Source: Aquarana catesbeiana (lineage: Eukaryota > Chordata > Amphibia > Anura > Ranidae). Taken from it: a stretch of DNA of 64,000 bases. The position numbers and the translations under genes were made by a program. Shown piece after piece: positions 41,897 through 53,034 of this stretch. The notes under the pieces are model-generated. The model ran no database searches. It was not told where the DNA came from and was given only the letters and a program-made list of their open reading frames with translations. The stretch's first letter is position 1; each line of letters starts with the position of its first letter. The stretch covers positions 187,709,206 through 187,773,205 of the forward strand of contig NC_133329.1 in NCBI RefSeq assembly GCF_042186555.1, written 5' to 3'.

Positions 41897-42890
41897 TTAG
41901 TATCTTGAGCATGAGTTTATAAAGCGTCTTTGGAGAGAGGGTGATGTATGGGGAGAAAAAGAAAAAGGGAAGGGGGCGGAGGTCCAGGGTGTGTTAGTCA
42001 ATGTTGGCTTCATATTGTTCTTGGTAACTGTGGGAGAGGTAAAGTCAGGAGTGTTCGTTGAGTGCAATTCCCTATAGTGTGAACAGCATGCCCAGGTTTC
42101 TCTGTATTTGGATGAAGCGTCTTTCGATTGGTGTATGAGGTTTTCCATGTCAGCCACTCTGTCCACCTGTTGTATCCATTCTATGATCATGGGGGGAGAG
42201 ATACTTCTCCAGTGCACTGGCATACATTGGTTTGCCGCATTAATGAGGTGAAGCACAAGAGATTTTTTGTATGCCGATTGCGGGATGGAGGTGTAGTATA
42301 ATAGGAATTGAGCGGGAGTAAAATCTGGGGTATATGTCGTAATTTGGGTGATTAGGCGATGAATTTCTATCCAGTAGGGTTGGATGAGGGGGCACTCCCA
42401 CCAAATGTGGAGTAGCATGCTGTTTGCTGCGTTACATCTCCAGCATGTCGGAGGGATGTTAGGGTGAAATTTGTGAATTTTGTCAGGAGTCCTGTACCAT
42501 TTTGTGAAAATGTTATATCTGCTTTCTTGTGTTGATATATTAATAGAGCCTTTGTGGATATGATTGCATATGTGCCCATATTCTTCAGAGGTTAGGTCTA
42601 AGTTTAGGTCAGCTTCCCACTGTCATACCATTTTGTCTTCTTTAAGTTTGTGAGTCGAGAATAGGACCGCATAGACAGTTGAAATTAAATTTCGTTGGGG
42701 TTCTTCACTGTTGCAAAGGAATTTGAAAGATGTGGGTTCTCTGTGTAGAGATGCATTGGATTTATAGCTTTGAATAAAGTTTCGGATTTGCAGATATTTA
42801 TAGAAAGGGATGTAGTAGTCTGGGAATTTGGAGGACATGGCTTGGTGTGTCAGGAGTTCTTCGTTTTGAAAAAATTGTATTTTAAGTCGA
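41897..42890 (-). pseudogene. L1 copy 3 ORF2, C-terminal region
   Basis: 42838-42623 gives KFPDYYIPFYKYLQIRNFIQ and CNSEEPQRNLISTVYAVL. 42418-41897 gives MLLHIWWECPLIQPYWIEIH with the cysteine-rich HIWWECP motif of L1 C-termini, LLYYTSIPQSAYKKSLVLH and VHWRSISPPMIIEWIQQVD. A frameshift separates the pieces near 42600-42400. Continues the frame that stops at 45659 beyond the Penelope insertion. Confidence 0.8.
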
Positions 42891-42897
42891 GGTCTGT

Positions 42898-43920
42898 GTG
42901 GGTCTACCGTTGGGTTGCGTAAGGGCTATGGGAGCTAAGTACGCCCCCAGCTTGGCCAATCTTTTTATGGCCAAGTGGGAGGAGGACGTCATCAATGCCC
43001 AGGGCAGACTGGAATTGGCCCTTTGGGCAAGGTATATTGACGACGTCCTCCCCCTATGGGATGGCAGCGAGGTCGCACTTCAGGACTTTATGTCGTTTCT
43101 TAATGATAACAACAAAGGTATTAAGTTGAGTTTTGAAGCCAGTCTTGAAGAAATAAACTTTTTGGACTTAAAAATTACTGTTAAAGGGGACAAATTTATA
43201 ACATCCACTTATTTCAAGCCGACTGATAAAAACTCCTACATTCCCCTTGACAGTTGTCACTATGAACCTTGGTTGAGAGCAGTCCCTCATGGCCAGTATG
43301 CACGTTTAAGACGGAATTGCACTGAAGTTGCTACTTTTGACAACCAGGCAACTGTTCTTACCAATAGGTTCATGGAAAAGGGGTATGACAGAGGTGTTTT
43401 GTCAAGAACGCTTCAAACTATACGGGATAAGGATAGGACATTGCTTTTAAGAGATAAACAACAGGATAGGGACAATATCCAATTTTCTTTGCCATTTATT
43501 ACAACGTTTTCAATACAACATCGGAGTGTCAGGAGGTTGATCCAGAAACACTGGCATATTCTAACCAGTGATCAAGTTCTTGGCACTATACTACCGAAAA
43601 ATCCCCAGGCTGTATTTAAAGGAGCATCTTCCCTTGGTAATAGGATTGCCCCTACGGTTCAAGACCCACCAAGTTTAAATATAATTTCTTTCAGAACCTC
43701 ACTGGTTACCATAGATGTAAAAAGTGTCAGGTCTGTACCATTTACAGATGTAGAGTCAGAAAAATCAGTCAGTTTACTTCTACCAGTACCTCACGTACAT
43801 ATCGGGTAGAACCGTTCATAACCTGTTCGTCTGAAGGTGTGGTCTACCTTATACAGTGTCCATGTGGATTACAGTATGTGGGGAGGACCAAAAGGGTTTT
43901 ATTAATAACTCCTGATCATT
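42898..43920 (+). pseudogene. Penelope reverse transcriptase (C-terminal half) and partial GIY-YIG
   Basis: Penelope proteins join a telomerase-like RT to a GIY-YIG nuclease. The open part, 42898-43809, shows RAMGAKYAPSLANLFMAKWE, the catalytic ARYIDDVLPLW, INFLDLKITV, STYFKPTDKNSYIPLDSCHY and VPHGQYARLRRNC, all RT palm and thumb motifs. A frameshift near 43700 leads into RCKKCQVC, a Cys linker seen in vertebrate Penelope families, and then VVYLIQCPCGLQYVGRTKR at 43836-43892, the GIY-YIG core. The rest of the nuclease is absent. The RT N-terminal half (fingers) is missing because of 5' truncation. Confidence 0.85.
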
Positions 43921-45648
43921 ATTTATTTGGTTGGTTAAGCCTACTGTACAGTTGTTTTTATGGTTTAGCTGTGGATTGTGGGGTGTATTGGGGTGGTTGC
44001 TCTGAGCCTCTGTCCACCGAGCTTCATGAGTTTTTTCATTAATGATGTTCAAATCCATTGGGCCGTTTCTATATTATTTTACATATTTATATATTTGTGG
44101 CACAAGTCATGGGTTCTTTGGAGTTTCCACATAAAGGTTCAGTGTCAATATTTTATATAATTTTATGGTCCAAATATAGCGGGTTTATCTTATGCACAAT
44201 GATATTTCTTGCTGTGCATTCTGGGGTTGTACCACTAGATGTCAGTAATTTTCATTGTGGCTGTGGCCCCAATTGTCAAAATCATTTTATTTCCGGTCCT
44301 GGAATATCCTTCAGGACTTAAGATTTTTTTATGTATTGAATATTTACTAGATCAGTGAAAGGTGCTGGTTATTTGAGCGTTCGTTTACGTTCAATTACCA
44401 GATATAAGTTACATCATTGCTGAGATGGACAACACACTCCATGTGGGTTTATTTGTACCATCTTCCTAGCATGCCGATTGCTTCCCTGTCAAGGTCTGCG
44501 ATTGATATGAATATGCATCCCTTACGAATTTTTGACTAACAATCCTTTTTTCATTGGGTATGCCCTTAATATATATATTAAAAGCCTCTGGTAATAAAGA
44601 GGTTTTTACTATTTTTATTTTTTACGCATATTACCAGCACCTTACGTTTTTGGCTGAACTCTCATCAGATAAATATGTACGGGTGCCCCATAGTTTTTAT
44701 CCTTGTCATTGTTTGGTGGGACGTGTGGAGCACCGGAGTGACACAAGACTTTTGGCCCCTTTTATTATAATCTTTATCACAATTGGTATTATCTATTAAC
44801 ACTTACAAGCCATTCGTTTCTGGCTCTGTGGTCCATATCAAGCATTGTGGATGCTCATTGGTGGATCGTGGCTCAGAGCGAGGCTTGGCTATGAGGTTCT
44901 GGTACTTAGGGAGGTGACGCAGCGCGCCGCCCATGCCCCTGGATGACGTGACCTATCACGAAAGGCGTAGGGCGACGTGCTGACATCATCTCCTGTCTTT
45001 GCTTTTACTTCCAGCAGGACGGGTCTGTCCTTGTGTGTTCAGCCGACACAACGGACTTTAGGCTTGTTTACGATAAAACGTCTAAGTGTGTTTTTGTCTT
45101 TTTATACTGAATAAATGTAAAAGGTTTTACACGATCTGAGTTTTCCCATTTTTGTTACATGCTACGCTTCCCATCTACGCCGATCTGTTCAATGTGATGA
45201 TCCGAGGTACAGCGGCAGTCCAACATGGGAGATACACTTACCATCACAGCTGACATGCCTTTCACGATCCTCTGTAATGGGGGATCATCTCTGTCTGGTA
45301 AAGAGTAACCCCTTCTATACTGGTGGTGAATCACATTTCTGCACTATACAACAGTTGAAGACCCTCTCTTGTGGACTTTTTTGCGGTTTCTTCTGTTTTG
45401 CATGGGTGAAGAATTTTTTATCACCTATTTAGAGACTTTTTTGGTTTATTTTGTGTATCATTTATCCAGTTTGATTATAGATCACACCATTAGTGATCAC
45501 AGAGATTTATACTATGCAACATATTATATATATTCATTTGACTCTATGCATCACATTAATTCAGACTGGGGTATATAGAATACCTAATTTGGGTTGAGAT
45601 TATTAATTTATTCTCTATGGTTATATATTAGCGCAATTCAGGTGTTTG
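43921..45648 (+). other. Penelope non-coding tail
   Basis: No gene. Contains CTGGATGACGTGACCTATCA followed by CGAAAGGCGTAGGGCGACG (about 44940-44982), a hammerhead-like segment, and an AATAAA at about 45110. Ends in T-rich repeat sequence. Confidence 0.55.
44938..44985 (+). ncRNA. Decayed hammerhead-ribozyme-like motif in Penelope tail
   Basis: CTGGATGA, then the stem GTGACCTATCAC, then GAAAGGCGTAGGGCGACG. Penelope-like elements are known to carry minimal hammerhead ribozymes with a CUGANGA-stem-GAAA core. Here the core has an extra G and the stem III region is imperfect, so activity is doubtful. Confidence 0.35.
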
Positions 45649-45658
45649 CTTATTTGCA

Positions 45659-47884
45659 TCAGGTCAGGCCTGGTTCAAAGTCCGGATTGTCTTCCAGAGG
45701 GGTCATGGGTCCAAGTGTAGGTCTCAGATGTAGGTGTTTGCATGCCGCTTTAAAGTTCAGCAGTGTGGCGTCAAGTAATGGATGTGATTTGATTTCTTTT
45801 GGAGTCTTGTTAGGATTGATCCAAGGTAAATGTTTTAGTGGGATTGAGGTAAATGCGTGTTCAAGCTGGATCCAATCTTTGTTGTGGCCATGTACATGCC
45901 AGTCGATAATTCTGGTCAGGTGGCATGCCCAGTGGTATTTTTGGATGTCTGGTAGGCTTAGTTCTCCCTGTAATTTGGGGAGCGTCACTCTGGCCCAACT
46001 TAGCCTGAGCATTTTGGAGGTCCATATTAGTGTTCTACACATCCTTTTGTATGCAGGTAAGAAAGATAGTGGGAGTTTTATGGGGATGGCTTGAAAAAGA
46101 TAGAGCAATCTGGGTAATACGTTCATTTTCAAAATGGCTGTCCTTCCAAACCATGAGAACGGTCCTGTATGTCACTTTTGCAGATCGCCTTGGATGGTTT
46201 GAAGGACAGGTTGAAAATTTTGCATATAGTGGTCTGTCAGTCTATTGGGGATTCTAATACCAAGGTATGTGATGGCGTGGGGTTCCCAGCAAAATGGGAA
46301 GTTGTTCTTACATTGTGTGACTAAAGCAGTAGGCAAGGTAATCTTTAGGGCTTTCGATTTTGAAAAATGTATTTGTAGCTTAGAGAGGGATTTGAAAAGT
46401 GAGAAGTCCTTGAGAAGGTTAGGGATAGTATTTATCGGATCTGTGAGGAAGAGCAGGATATCATCCGCATAGGCTGCTACCCTATATTGTTTGTGGTTTA
46501 TGTCTAGGCCTTTGATATCTGGGTTCTCTCTAAGTTTACAAAGTAGGGGTTCCATGGCGAGTATGAAAATCAACGGGGACAGTGGGCATTCCTGTCTGGT
46601 ACCATTGGAGACGGAGAAGGCGTCCGACAGGTGACCGTTTACCCTAATTTTGGCTGCGGGAGTTGAGTATAGAGCTAGAATCATTTAAAGTAGGTGCTGT
46701 GGTATGCCCACAGCTTGTAGGGTTGCTGCCATAAAATCCCAAGCCACCCTGTCGAACGCCTTTTCTGCATCCAGGGACAGAAAAAAGCCTTGTGTAGACA
46801 TGGTGGAGAGCCAGTGGTGAATATTCAAAGCTTTCATAGTGTTGTCCCTAGCTTCCCTGCCAGGGACAAAACCTACTTGGTCCATAGATACCAGTCTGGG
46901 GATTAGGGGGAGGATGCGGTTGGATAAGGCTTTGGCGTATAGTTTGACGTCTACATTTAGTAGCGATATGGGGCGATAGTTGGAAACCAGCATTGTGTCT
47001 TTGCCTGGTTTAGGGATAAGGGTGATGTGAGCTTCTAGGATATCTTTGCTGGCTATACTGGAGGGTGTGAAGCTATTGAAGGCCTTAACTAGCTGGGGGA
47101 CAAGTGTGTCAGGGAAGGACTTGTAATAGCTGACCATCAGGCCGTCCGGACCGGGGCTCTTACCTGGTTTCAACTGTTTTAATGCATTTAAGGTCTCTTC
47201 CACTGTCAGTGGTAGGTCTAGACTGGTGGATTCTTCAGCTGTGAGGGGTGAGGGAGAATATTGGTTAAGGAATTCATGGATCGCTGCTGTCCATTCATCT
47301 GAAGTGGTTGTTAGCTGAGGGGTATGTAGGTTGTATAATTTAGAGAAATATTGCAGAAATTGGTCTGTTATTTCTTTCGATTTTACTAAGGCTGTACCAG
47401 TGGGATCTTTGATCATGTGAATAGTTTGTGCCGCTTTTTTAGCCTGTAAGGCTCTGGCTAACAGTTTCCCCGATTTATTACCAAATTCGTAGAAGCACCT
47501 TTGAGTTAACGTGTATTTACGTTTTAGTGTCTTGTGTAACTCTTCCAAGAGTTCTTCTCTTGTGCGAGTCAGTTCCGCCAGTGCCTCCGTGGCTAGGGAG
47601 GCCTTGTGTTTTTGTTCCAGGGTGGAAATACGTTTAGTTAGTTCCACTATTTTTGCTTTTCTAAGTTTATTTCTTTTAGCGGCCATAGAGATGAAGGAAT
47701 CCCTAATTACACATTTGTGTGCAGCCCAGATTGCCTCCGGAGAAGAGTCTTCTTGCACGTTGTCTGAGAAGTAATGTGTAAGGTTTTGAGATATGGACTG
47801 TGATATTTCTGGATCGGTGAGTAGGGAGTTATCAAGGCGCCAGATGTGAGAACTCCCCGTTGTGGTGGGTATGTTTATGGTCAT
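45659..47884 (-). pseudogene. L1 copy 3 ORF2: reverse transcriptase region
   Basis: 47884-46685 (399 codons) is open and holds WRLDNSLLTDPEI, the GKSPGPDGLMVSYYKSF motif, HITLIPKPGKD, NYRPISLLNVDVKLYAK, GFVPGREARDN and LSLDAEKAFDRVAWDF. After a stop it continues at 46684-46172 with NGTRQECPLSPLIFILAMEP and the catalytic AAYADDILLFL, then SKSKALKITLP and ITYLGIRIP. 46132-45659 gives MNVLPRLLYLFQAIPI and ELSLPDIQKYHWACHL. These are the RT fingers, palm and thumb in order. One or more frame breaks, then the Penelope insertion. Confidence 0.88.
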
Positions 47885-47886
47885 GG

Positions 47887-48312
47887 TTATGGGATTGTGG
47901 TTTTACGGAAAAAGACCACTTGTTGCGTATTTGGGGCATAGAGATTGGCAATGGTAATAGGCCTATTGTGAAGGTTGCCCTTTACAAAAAGGAACCTTCC
48001 TTGTGGATCCCTTTGGATGTCTGTTATGTTAATTGGGCAGTTTTTAGATATAAGAATGGACACCCCTTTTGACTTGGCGTCTTTATTGGATGCATGGTAT
48101 ACTGTCGGGAAGTGTCTGTCATGTAGTTTAGGAATGGTGTCCGTTCTGAAATGTGTTTCCTGAATAAGCGCAATATGGGCTTTAGATTTCAGCAAAGAGG
48201 AGAGTAATTGTGACCGCTTTTCGGTTGTGTTGAGACCGCGTATGTTTATAGAGCTAAGTTTGAGTTGTGTGTAAGGTTGAGCCTTATCGATTGTTATGTG
48301 GGTGGGTCCCAT
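47887..48312 (-). pseudogene. L1 copy 3 ORF2: endonuclease N-terminal half, C-terminal half missing
   Basis: Reads KLSSINIRGLNTTEKRSQLL, ALIQETHF, HDRHFPTVYHAS, GVSILISKNCPI and RFLFVKGNLHNRPITIANLY, the first half of an L1 endonuclease. It then jumps within a few codons (TQQVVFFRKTTIP, 47887) to TWRL-type sequence that normally follows the endonuclease. The GDFN and SDH motifs (catalytic Asp and His) are absent, implying a deletion of roughly 90-120 codons. Confidence 0.8.
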
Positions 48313-49763
48313 TGCCTCCGCCAGGAATGGATGGGTATGGGGAATAGAGGGCAGCAGGTCGGGAAAAGTGAACTCTGTTATAATTTGGGTGAACTGAAGT
48401 TTGGGTTAGTAAACCCTATGAGGTAACCGATGAGGCAACGAGGATTCTGTTCACTTGCCTCAGTAACAGTAGGGGATCGGTAATGTACAGAGTGGGAACA
48501 GTGTGTGCCCCGCACACTACGGAATTGCACCCTGCCCCACTACTGTGTGGGGGTTGGTTATAAATTGACACGAGAGTGTCTGAGAGCCTGAAAGTCACGA
48601 ATGTCACGAATGTCCTGCTACCATCTGACCATTGAAAGGAATGAGGGAGGGTGTGCACAGTTCCAGGAGGTGTACTGCGAGATGGGACAAAGTCTGATTA
48701 TTGGGGGGATACATATATGGAGATTTAGAGCGTTAGGTGAATTCAGGTAGGCATAGGTATAATCCACCACCTGTGTGTAAGTGTTTCAATAGTGAGCCAT
48801 TGCATCGTACTTGTGGTCAGTGCGAACGTCTGGAGATGCCATTGGGCCTCAGTGAGGCCATCAGCGTAAAATCCAAAGTGCGACTTATATAATGGCAATC
48901 ATGTAGCAATTAGAAGACTTTTAAATCATATAACTAAGATATCAGTCAACAGAAGGATATACATTCAAATATTATAACTATTGTGTATTGCTAGGGTGCA
49001 GATTCCAGTTCTTATTGATGAAGAACATAGTCCCGGTCAGTACATGGCATGTATACACCGCAATATATCAGATGAGAAAGTGTCTAAGAACAACAGTTGC
49101 TGGTTTGAAGAGCAAAGACCTGTGTGCCTGTTTGTAAACGCTGTCAGGTTTTCCGGCGGTGGTAGTGACTCCGGGAGCAAGAGGGTCGGCTGGCAGCGCC
49201 GCAACATTCTGTATGGATGCCTACAGGTGTGGTAAAAGGTGCCCCTGGTGTGGGAGGGGGTCAGTCCGTGAGCCGGTCAGATCGGTGTTGAGCTCCGGCC
49301 AAGTGTCCATGTATAGACGAGGCGTAGTTCCCTAGCCGTGTGAGCGGGGAGTGTTCAAATCCGGGTCTGGAGGTTGGTCGACGGGGGTTCTCGCGTCCAG
49401 GGTCCATTGGTTTGACGATCGGATGTTCATCGTAGTGCCATGTAGGGTTCCGACTGCGGTCCACCATGCACCCTGTATGGGATGTATCCAGAAAAGGAAG
49501 TCCGGGACATGTGTGCAGGTCCTTCTGTTTAGATCCGGAAGCCGGTCGCCGAGCATTATGGGGATTGTAGTTTTAGGTGCATATTGATTTGCGTGGACAC
49601 TGCCTAAATCGATCATAGTGCATATCCCACCAGCCGTCGTATGTGGGGGATAGTCTGTGAAGTGCAGGCAGGCAGATCATAAAGGCACTGTGGGTACAGG
49701 AACCAGATAGTAGTGTCCGCTTTTGAACATTGGAAAACAGTCAGAACATTAAGACTTCAACTA
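48313..49763 (-). other. L1 copy 3: region between ORF1 and ORF2
   Basis: About 1.4 kb without a clear protein. This is longer than the usual L1 inter-ORF gap, so it may include part of the ORF1 tail or an extra insertion; no repeat ends were recognised. Confidence 0.4.
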
Positions 49764-50971
49764 TTAAAGCATGAACGAGCCGAACATGGCGTAACAGCAA
49801 CGGTGGATTACTGAGTACCCGTAAGGGAGTTTAACGGTCTCGTCTGGCTTTCCTCGAGCTGGGAGAGTTGGAGGGGCTGGAGTTGTGGTGGGTGATGCAA
49901 TGAGCATTTTGATGAGCCGGTGCTGAGGGAGAAGTCTCCTCCTGTATCTGGTGCCTTGTGTCTCCATAGGCTCTTCAGGCGGGTGTTCCCTCCTCACGGC
50001 AGAACTGCGAAAGTCAGCGTACCAGTTGGGCACCTCTACCCACGGATGTTTAGAGTGTCACAAAAGTGAGGGAGATCCTCAGGCACCTTCAGAAGTGCCG
50101 TGCGACCTTGGGCGGTGGCCGAAAGGCAGAAAGGGAACTTCCACTTGTATGTAATACCCTTTGAGCGGAGAGTGTCCAGCAGGGGGTCTCAGGTCTCTGC
50201 GGTGTTGAAGCGTTATTCCTGAGAGGTCTTGATAAATTTGGACGGTCTTCCCCTCATGTATGATTTGTGGTTTGCCTCTGGCCTGTCTGAGGATTACTTC
50301 TTTGGTTTTAAAATCGACAAGGCAGCAGACTACATCCCTTGGGGGATTTGTGTCCCGTCCTTTGGGTCTCAGAGCACGGTGGATCCTTTCCATTGCGATG
50401 GGGGTCTGATGGGGTCTATTCAAAAGTTCATTAAATAAACTCGTGATCAAGGGTGATATTTGGTCCCCCTCGATCGTTTCAGGGAGCCCTCTGATCCTCA
50501 AGTTATGACGTCTGCCTCTATTGTCGAGGTCTTCTAGGTGCCTTTGCATATCCCTCATTTGGAGGGTATGATTATCTACCTGCTGCGTGGTCCTACGCAG
50601 CTGTGTGTCCTGGCCATTTTTTCTGCAGCCTGCACTCTATCAGTGAGCGCACGGATGTCTAAGCGTAGTTCCGAAATGGCCGCCAAGAGGCTATCCTTTA
50701 TATCCGCAGCAATCGTCCGCAGGTCGTGGATGTTTAGGTGAGGTTGTGGGGGGTCCTCCATGTCATCCCTGTTCACAGAGATTGAGGGGAGAGTGACAGG
50801 TGGCGATCCCAGATGTGAGGGAGCTGCAGTCTGTGAATTCCTGAGGTGGGAAGACGCCATGTTTCCTCTGCCTGAGCGGAACATATCAGAGATATTGTGG
50901 CCCGTAGTCCCCGGTTGTTCCCTGGGCGAGTGGGACCAAGAGGTAAAGGAGTTCCGCGAGGCAGTCCCCAT
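49764..50971 (-). pseudogene. L1 copy 3 ORF1 (RNA-binding), frameshifted
   Basis: 50971-50576 is the N-terminal part, ending in a coiled coil (AADIKDSLLAAISELRLDIR, ALTDRVQAAEKMA). The next frame, 50558-50079, has DNRGRRHNLRIRGLPETIEG, the RRM hallmark, then AMERIHRALRP and PRDVVCCLVDFKTKEVILRQ. 50033-49764 is a basic, proline-rich tail. Two frame changes break it. Confidence 0.8.
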
Positions 50972-51085
50972 TTTTTTAGCCGAGTTTAGGTTGATTATAC
51001 CTCCGTTAGGCTGAGTTCAGGTCATGTAGTAGCAGGAGCTTCTGATCTAAGCAGCCATCTTCATGCCAGGTCAGGCCACGCCCCC

Positions 51086-52550
51086 TTTATTCGTTGTTTT
51101 TCACCGAAGATCTCTATAGATCTACTGTGGACCAAAGCAATTTGTACGCTGGTCAACACATCGCCACTATTTCCCAGTCCGCCCTTGCCAGAGATTGGAG
51201 ACCAATTACGGTTTCCGAATTTAAGCTCTTTCTGGGCATATTCCTCAACATGGGCATAACTAAAAAGAGTGAGTTGCGGTCATATTGGTCCACTGACCCA
51301 ATTCACCATATGCCCTTGTTCGCTGCCTCCATGACCAGGGCACGATATAAGCAGATCTTGCGGTTCATGCATTTCAACAACAATGAACTCTGTCATCCTC
51401 GTGGAGACCCTGGATACAATTGGCTCTACAAAATTCGGCCCATCGTAAACCACTTCAACCAACGTTTTGCTGACTTGTTTACTCCCCATCAAGTTGTCTG
51501 CGTTGATGAGTCCCTGATTAAGTTTTCTGGCCACTTGTCATTCAAACAGAACCACAGGCCACAGGCTATACATGTAGTTTTATGGTTTACAAGGGCAAAG
51601 ATAGTCACGTAGAGCCGACAAACTGCCCTGACTACATATGAAGCGCTGGCAAGATTGTGTGGGCCTTGGTGTCACCCTTATTCGGAAAGGGGTACCACTT
51701 GTACATAGACAATTATTACACGAGCGTGCCACTTTTTAGTCACTTGTTTGATCATCAGATTGGAGCATGTGGCACCGTACGATCTAATCACCGGGGCTTT
51801 CCCCAGCGGCTTGTAGATTCCCGTCTTAGGCTGGGGGAGAGAGCCTGCTTGAAGTGTAATAACTTGCTCGCTATGAAGTGGAGGGATAATAAGAATGTTT
51901 TTGTTCTTACCTCCCTTCATGCAGACACGACGGTCCAAATTACTATGGCGACTGGTGTTGTGGAGAAACCCCTCTGTGTCCACGAATATAACCTTAACAT
52001 GGGAGGGGTGGACCTCAATGACCAGTTGTTGGCACCGTACCTAGTTGCCCGTAGGGCCAGACGCTGGTACAAAAAAGTGTCTGTTTATTTATTTCAATTG
52101 GCTTTGTTGAACGCTCATGTGCTATACAGAGCTTCAGAATGGAATGGATCCTTCCTTAAATTCCAGGAAGAGATCGTCAGAGCCCTTCTGTTTCCAGACG
52201 GTGCTCCACCTCACCATCGCCAACCCAATGCAGTAAGCCGGCTGCATGAGAGGCATTTTCTTTATGTCCTCCCGAGTACCCCTACCCAACGAACCCCCCA
52301 AAAAAGATGTTGTGTCTGCAGCAAGTGCGGATATAGGCGTGACACCCACTATTATTGTCCCTCCTGTTCTGACAATCCTGGTCTTTGCATTGGTGAATGT
52401 TTTGAACGCTACCATACACTAGTATTGAGTATTAGCTTAGGGTACAGCATTGCACAGACTAGGCACACTTTCACAGGGTCTCCCAAGATGCCATCGCATT
52501 TTAAGAGACCCAAACCTGGAACTGGTTACAGTTACAAAAAAAAAGTGTAA
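51086..52550 (+). pseudogene. piggyBac-type transposase, catalytic and C-terminal part after the L1
   Basis: Resumes with the frame left at 41306. 51094-51612 has LFLGIFLNMGITKKSELRSY and YNWLYKIRPIVNHFN, then CVDESLIKFSG (first catalytic Asp). Here an internal loss and a frameshift occur (about 51550-51650), with a TGA in the restored reading near 51648. 51657-52550 has YHLYIDNYYTSVPLFSHLF (second Asp), HEYNLNMGGVDLNDQLLAPY (third Asp) and the Cys-rich C-terminal finger CCVCSKCGYRRDTHYYCPSC. The PGBD4-like DDD triad is present but the gene is broken. Confidence 0.85.
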
Positions 52551-53034
52551 AAAAAAAAAAAAAGTAAAAAAAAAAACAAAAACAAAATATATAAGATAAA
52601 AAAAAAACAAAATTAGTTGTTTTATTGTTCTCTCTCTCTCTCTATTCTCTCTCTATTGTTCTGCTCTTTTTTACTGTATTCTATTCTGCAATGTTTTATT
52701 GTTATTATGTTTTATCATGTTTGCTTTTCAGGTATGCAATTTTTTTATACTTTACTGTTTACTGTCTTTTATTGTTAACCATTTTTTGTTTTCAGGTACG
52801 CCATTCAGCTGCAGCGCGGATTTATTTATCTTGACTGCAACAGCGTTTGCTCCCATGATACATAAAGCCGTGACTCCAGCGCTGTCGGAGGTGATTTCAC
52901 CACCACAGTTAAAAAAAAGAGCATATATGCCGAAGCATGAGGGCAGCAGGAGCGGAGGAGCGATTTGCTCCTAACTTTTGGGGCGGATGCCCCCATGCTT
53001 CAGCATATATAAATGGTGCATGTATGCCCCCATG
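52551..53034 (+). repeat. piggyBac 3' untranslated region with repeat unit (first copy)
   Basis: A-rich run, CT microsatellite (52629-52663), then the unit GCCATTCAGCTGCAGCGCGG...AGCATATATGCCGAAGCATG to 53034. The unit recurs at about 54628-54840 in the same direction. No coding motif. Confidence 0.6.

Larger units (their letters stand above)
42893..45648 (+). mobile_element. Penelope-like element inside the L1, 5' truncated
   Basis: Contains the 3' half of a Penelope RT, a Cys-rich linker and the start of a GIY-YIG endonuclease, then about 1.7 kb of non-coding tail with repeat-like segments ending TTATATATTAGCGCAATTCA, close to the GCGCAGTTCACG tail of the 62.5-kb repeat. It is inserted in the L1 ORF2 so that the L1 protein text ...DNPDFEPGLT (45660) continues as RPRLKIQFFQNEELL at 42890. 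No target duplication was recognised. Confidence 0.8.
41308..51085 (-). mobile_element. L1/Tx1-type LINE, copy 3, nearly full length, inside the piggyBac gene
   Basis: Minus strand. The 5' end is at about 51085, where the minus strand starts GGGGGCGTGGCCTGACCTGG. ORF1 (50971-49764) and ORF2 (48312-41897) follow, and the 3' end has a poly-A tract (T14 on the plus strand, 41307-41320). TTTATTCG occurs on both sides (about 41295 and 51088), a likely short target duplication. A Penelope-like element (about 42893-45648) is inserted in ORF2. Without it the LINE is about 7 kb. Confidence 0.85.
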
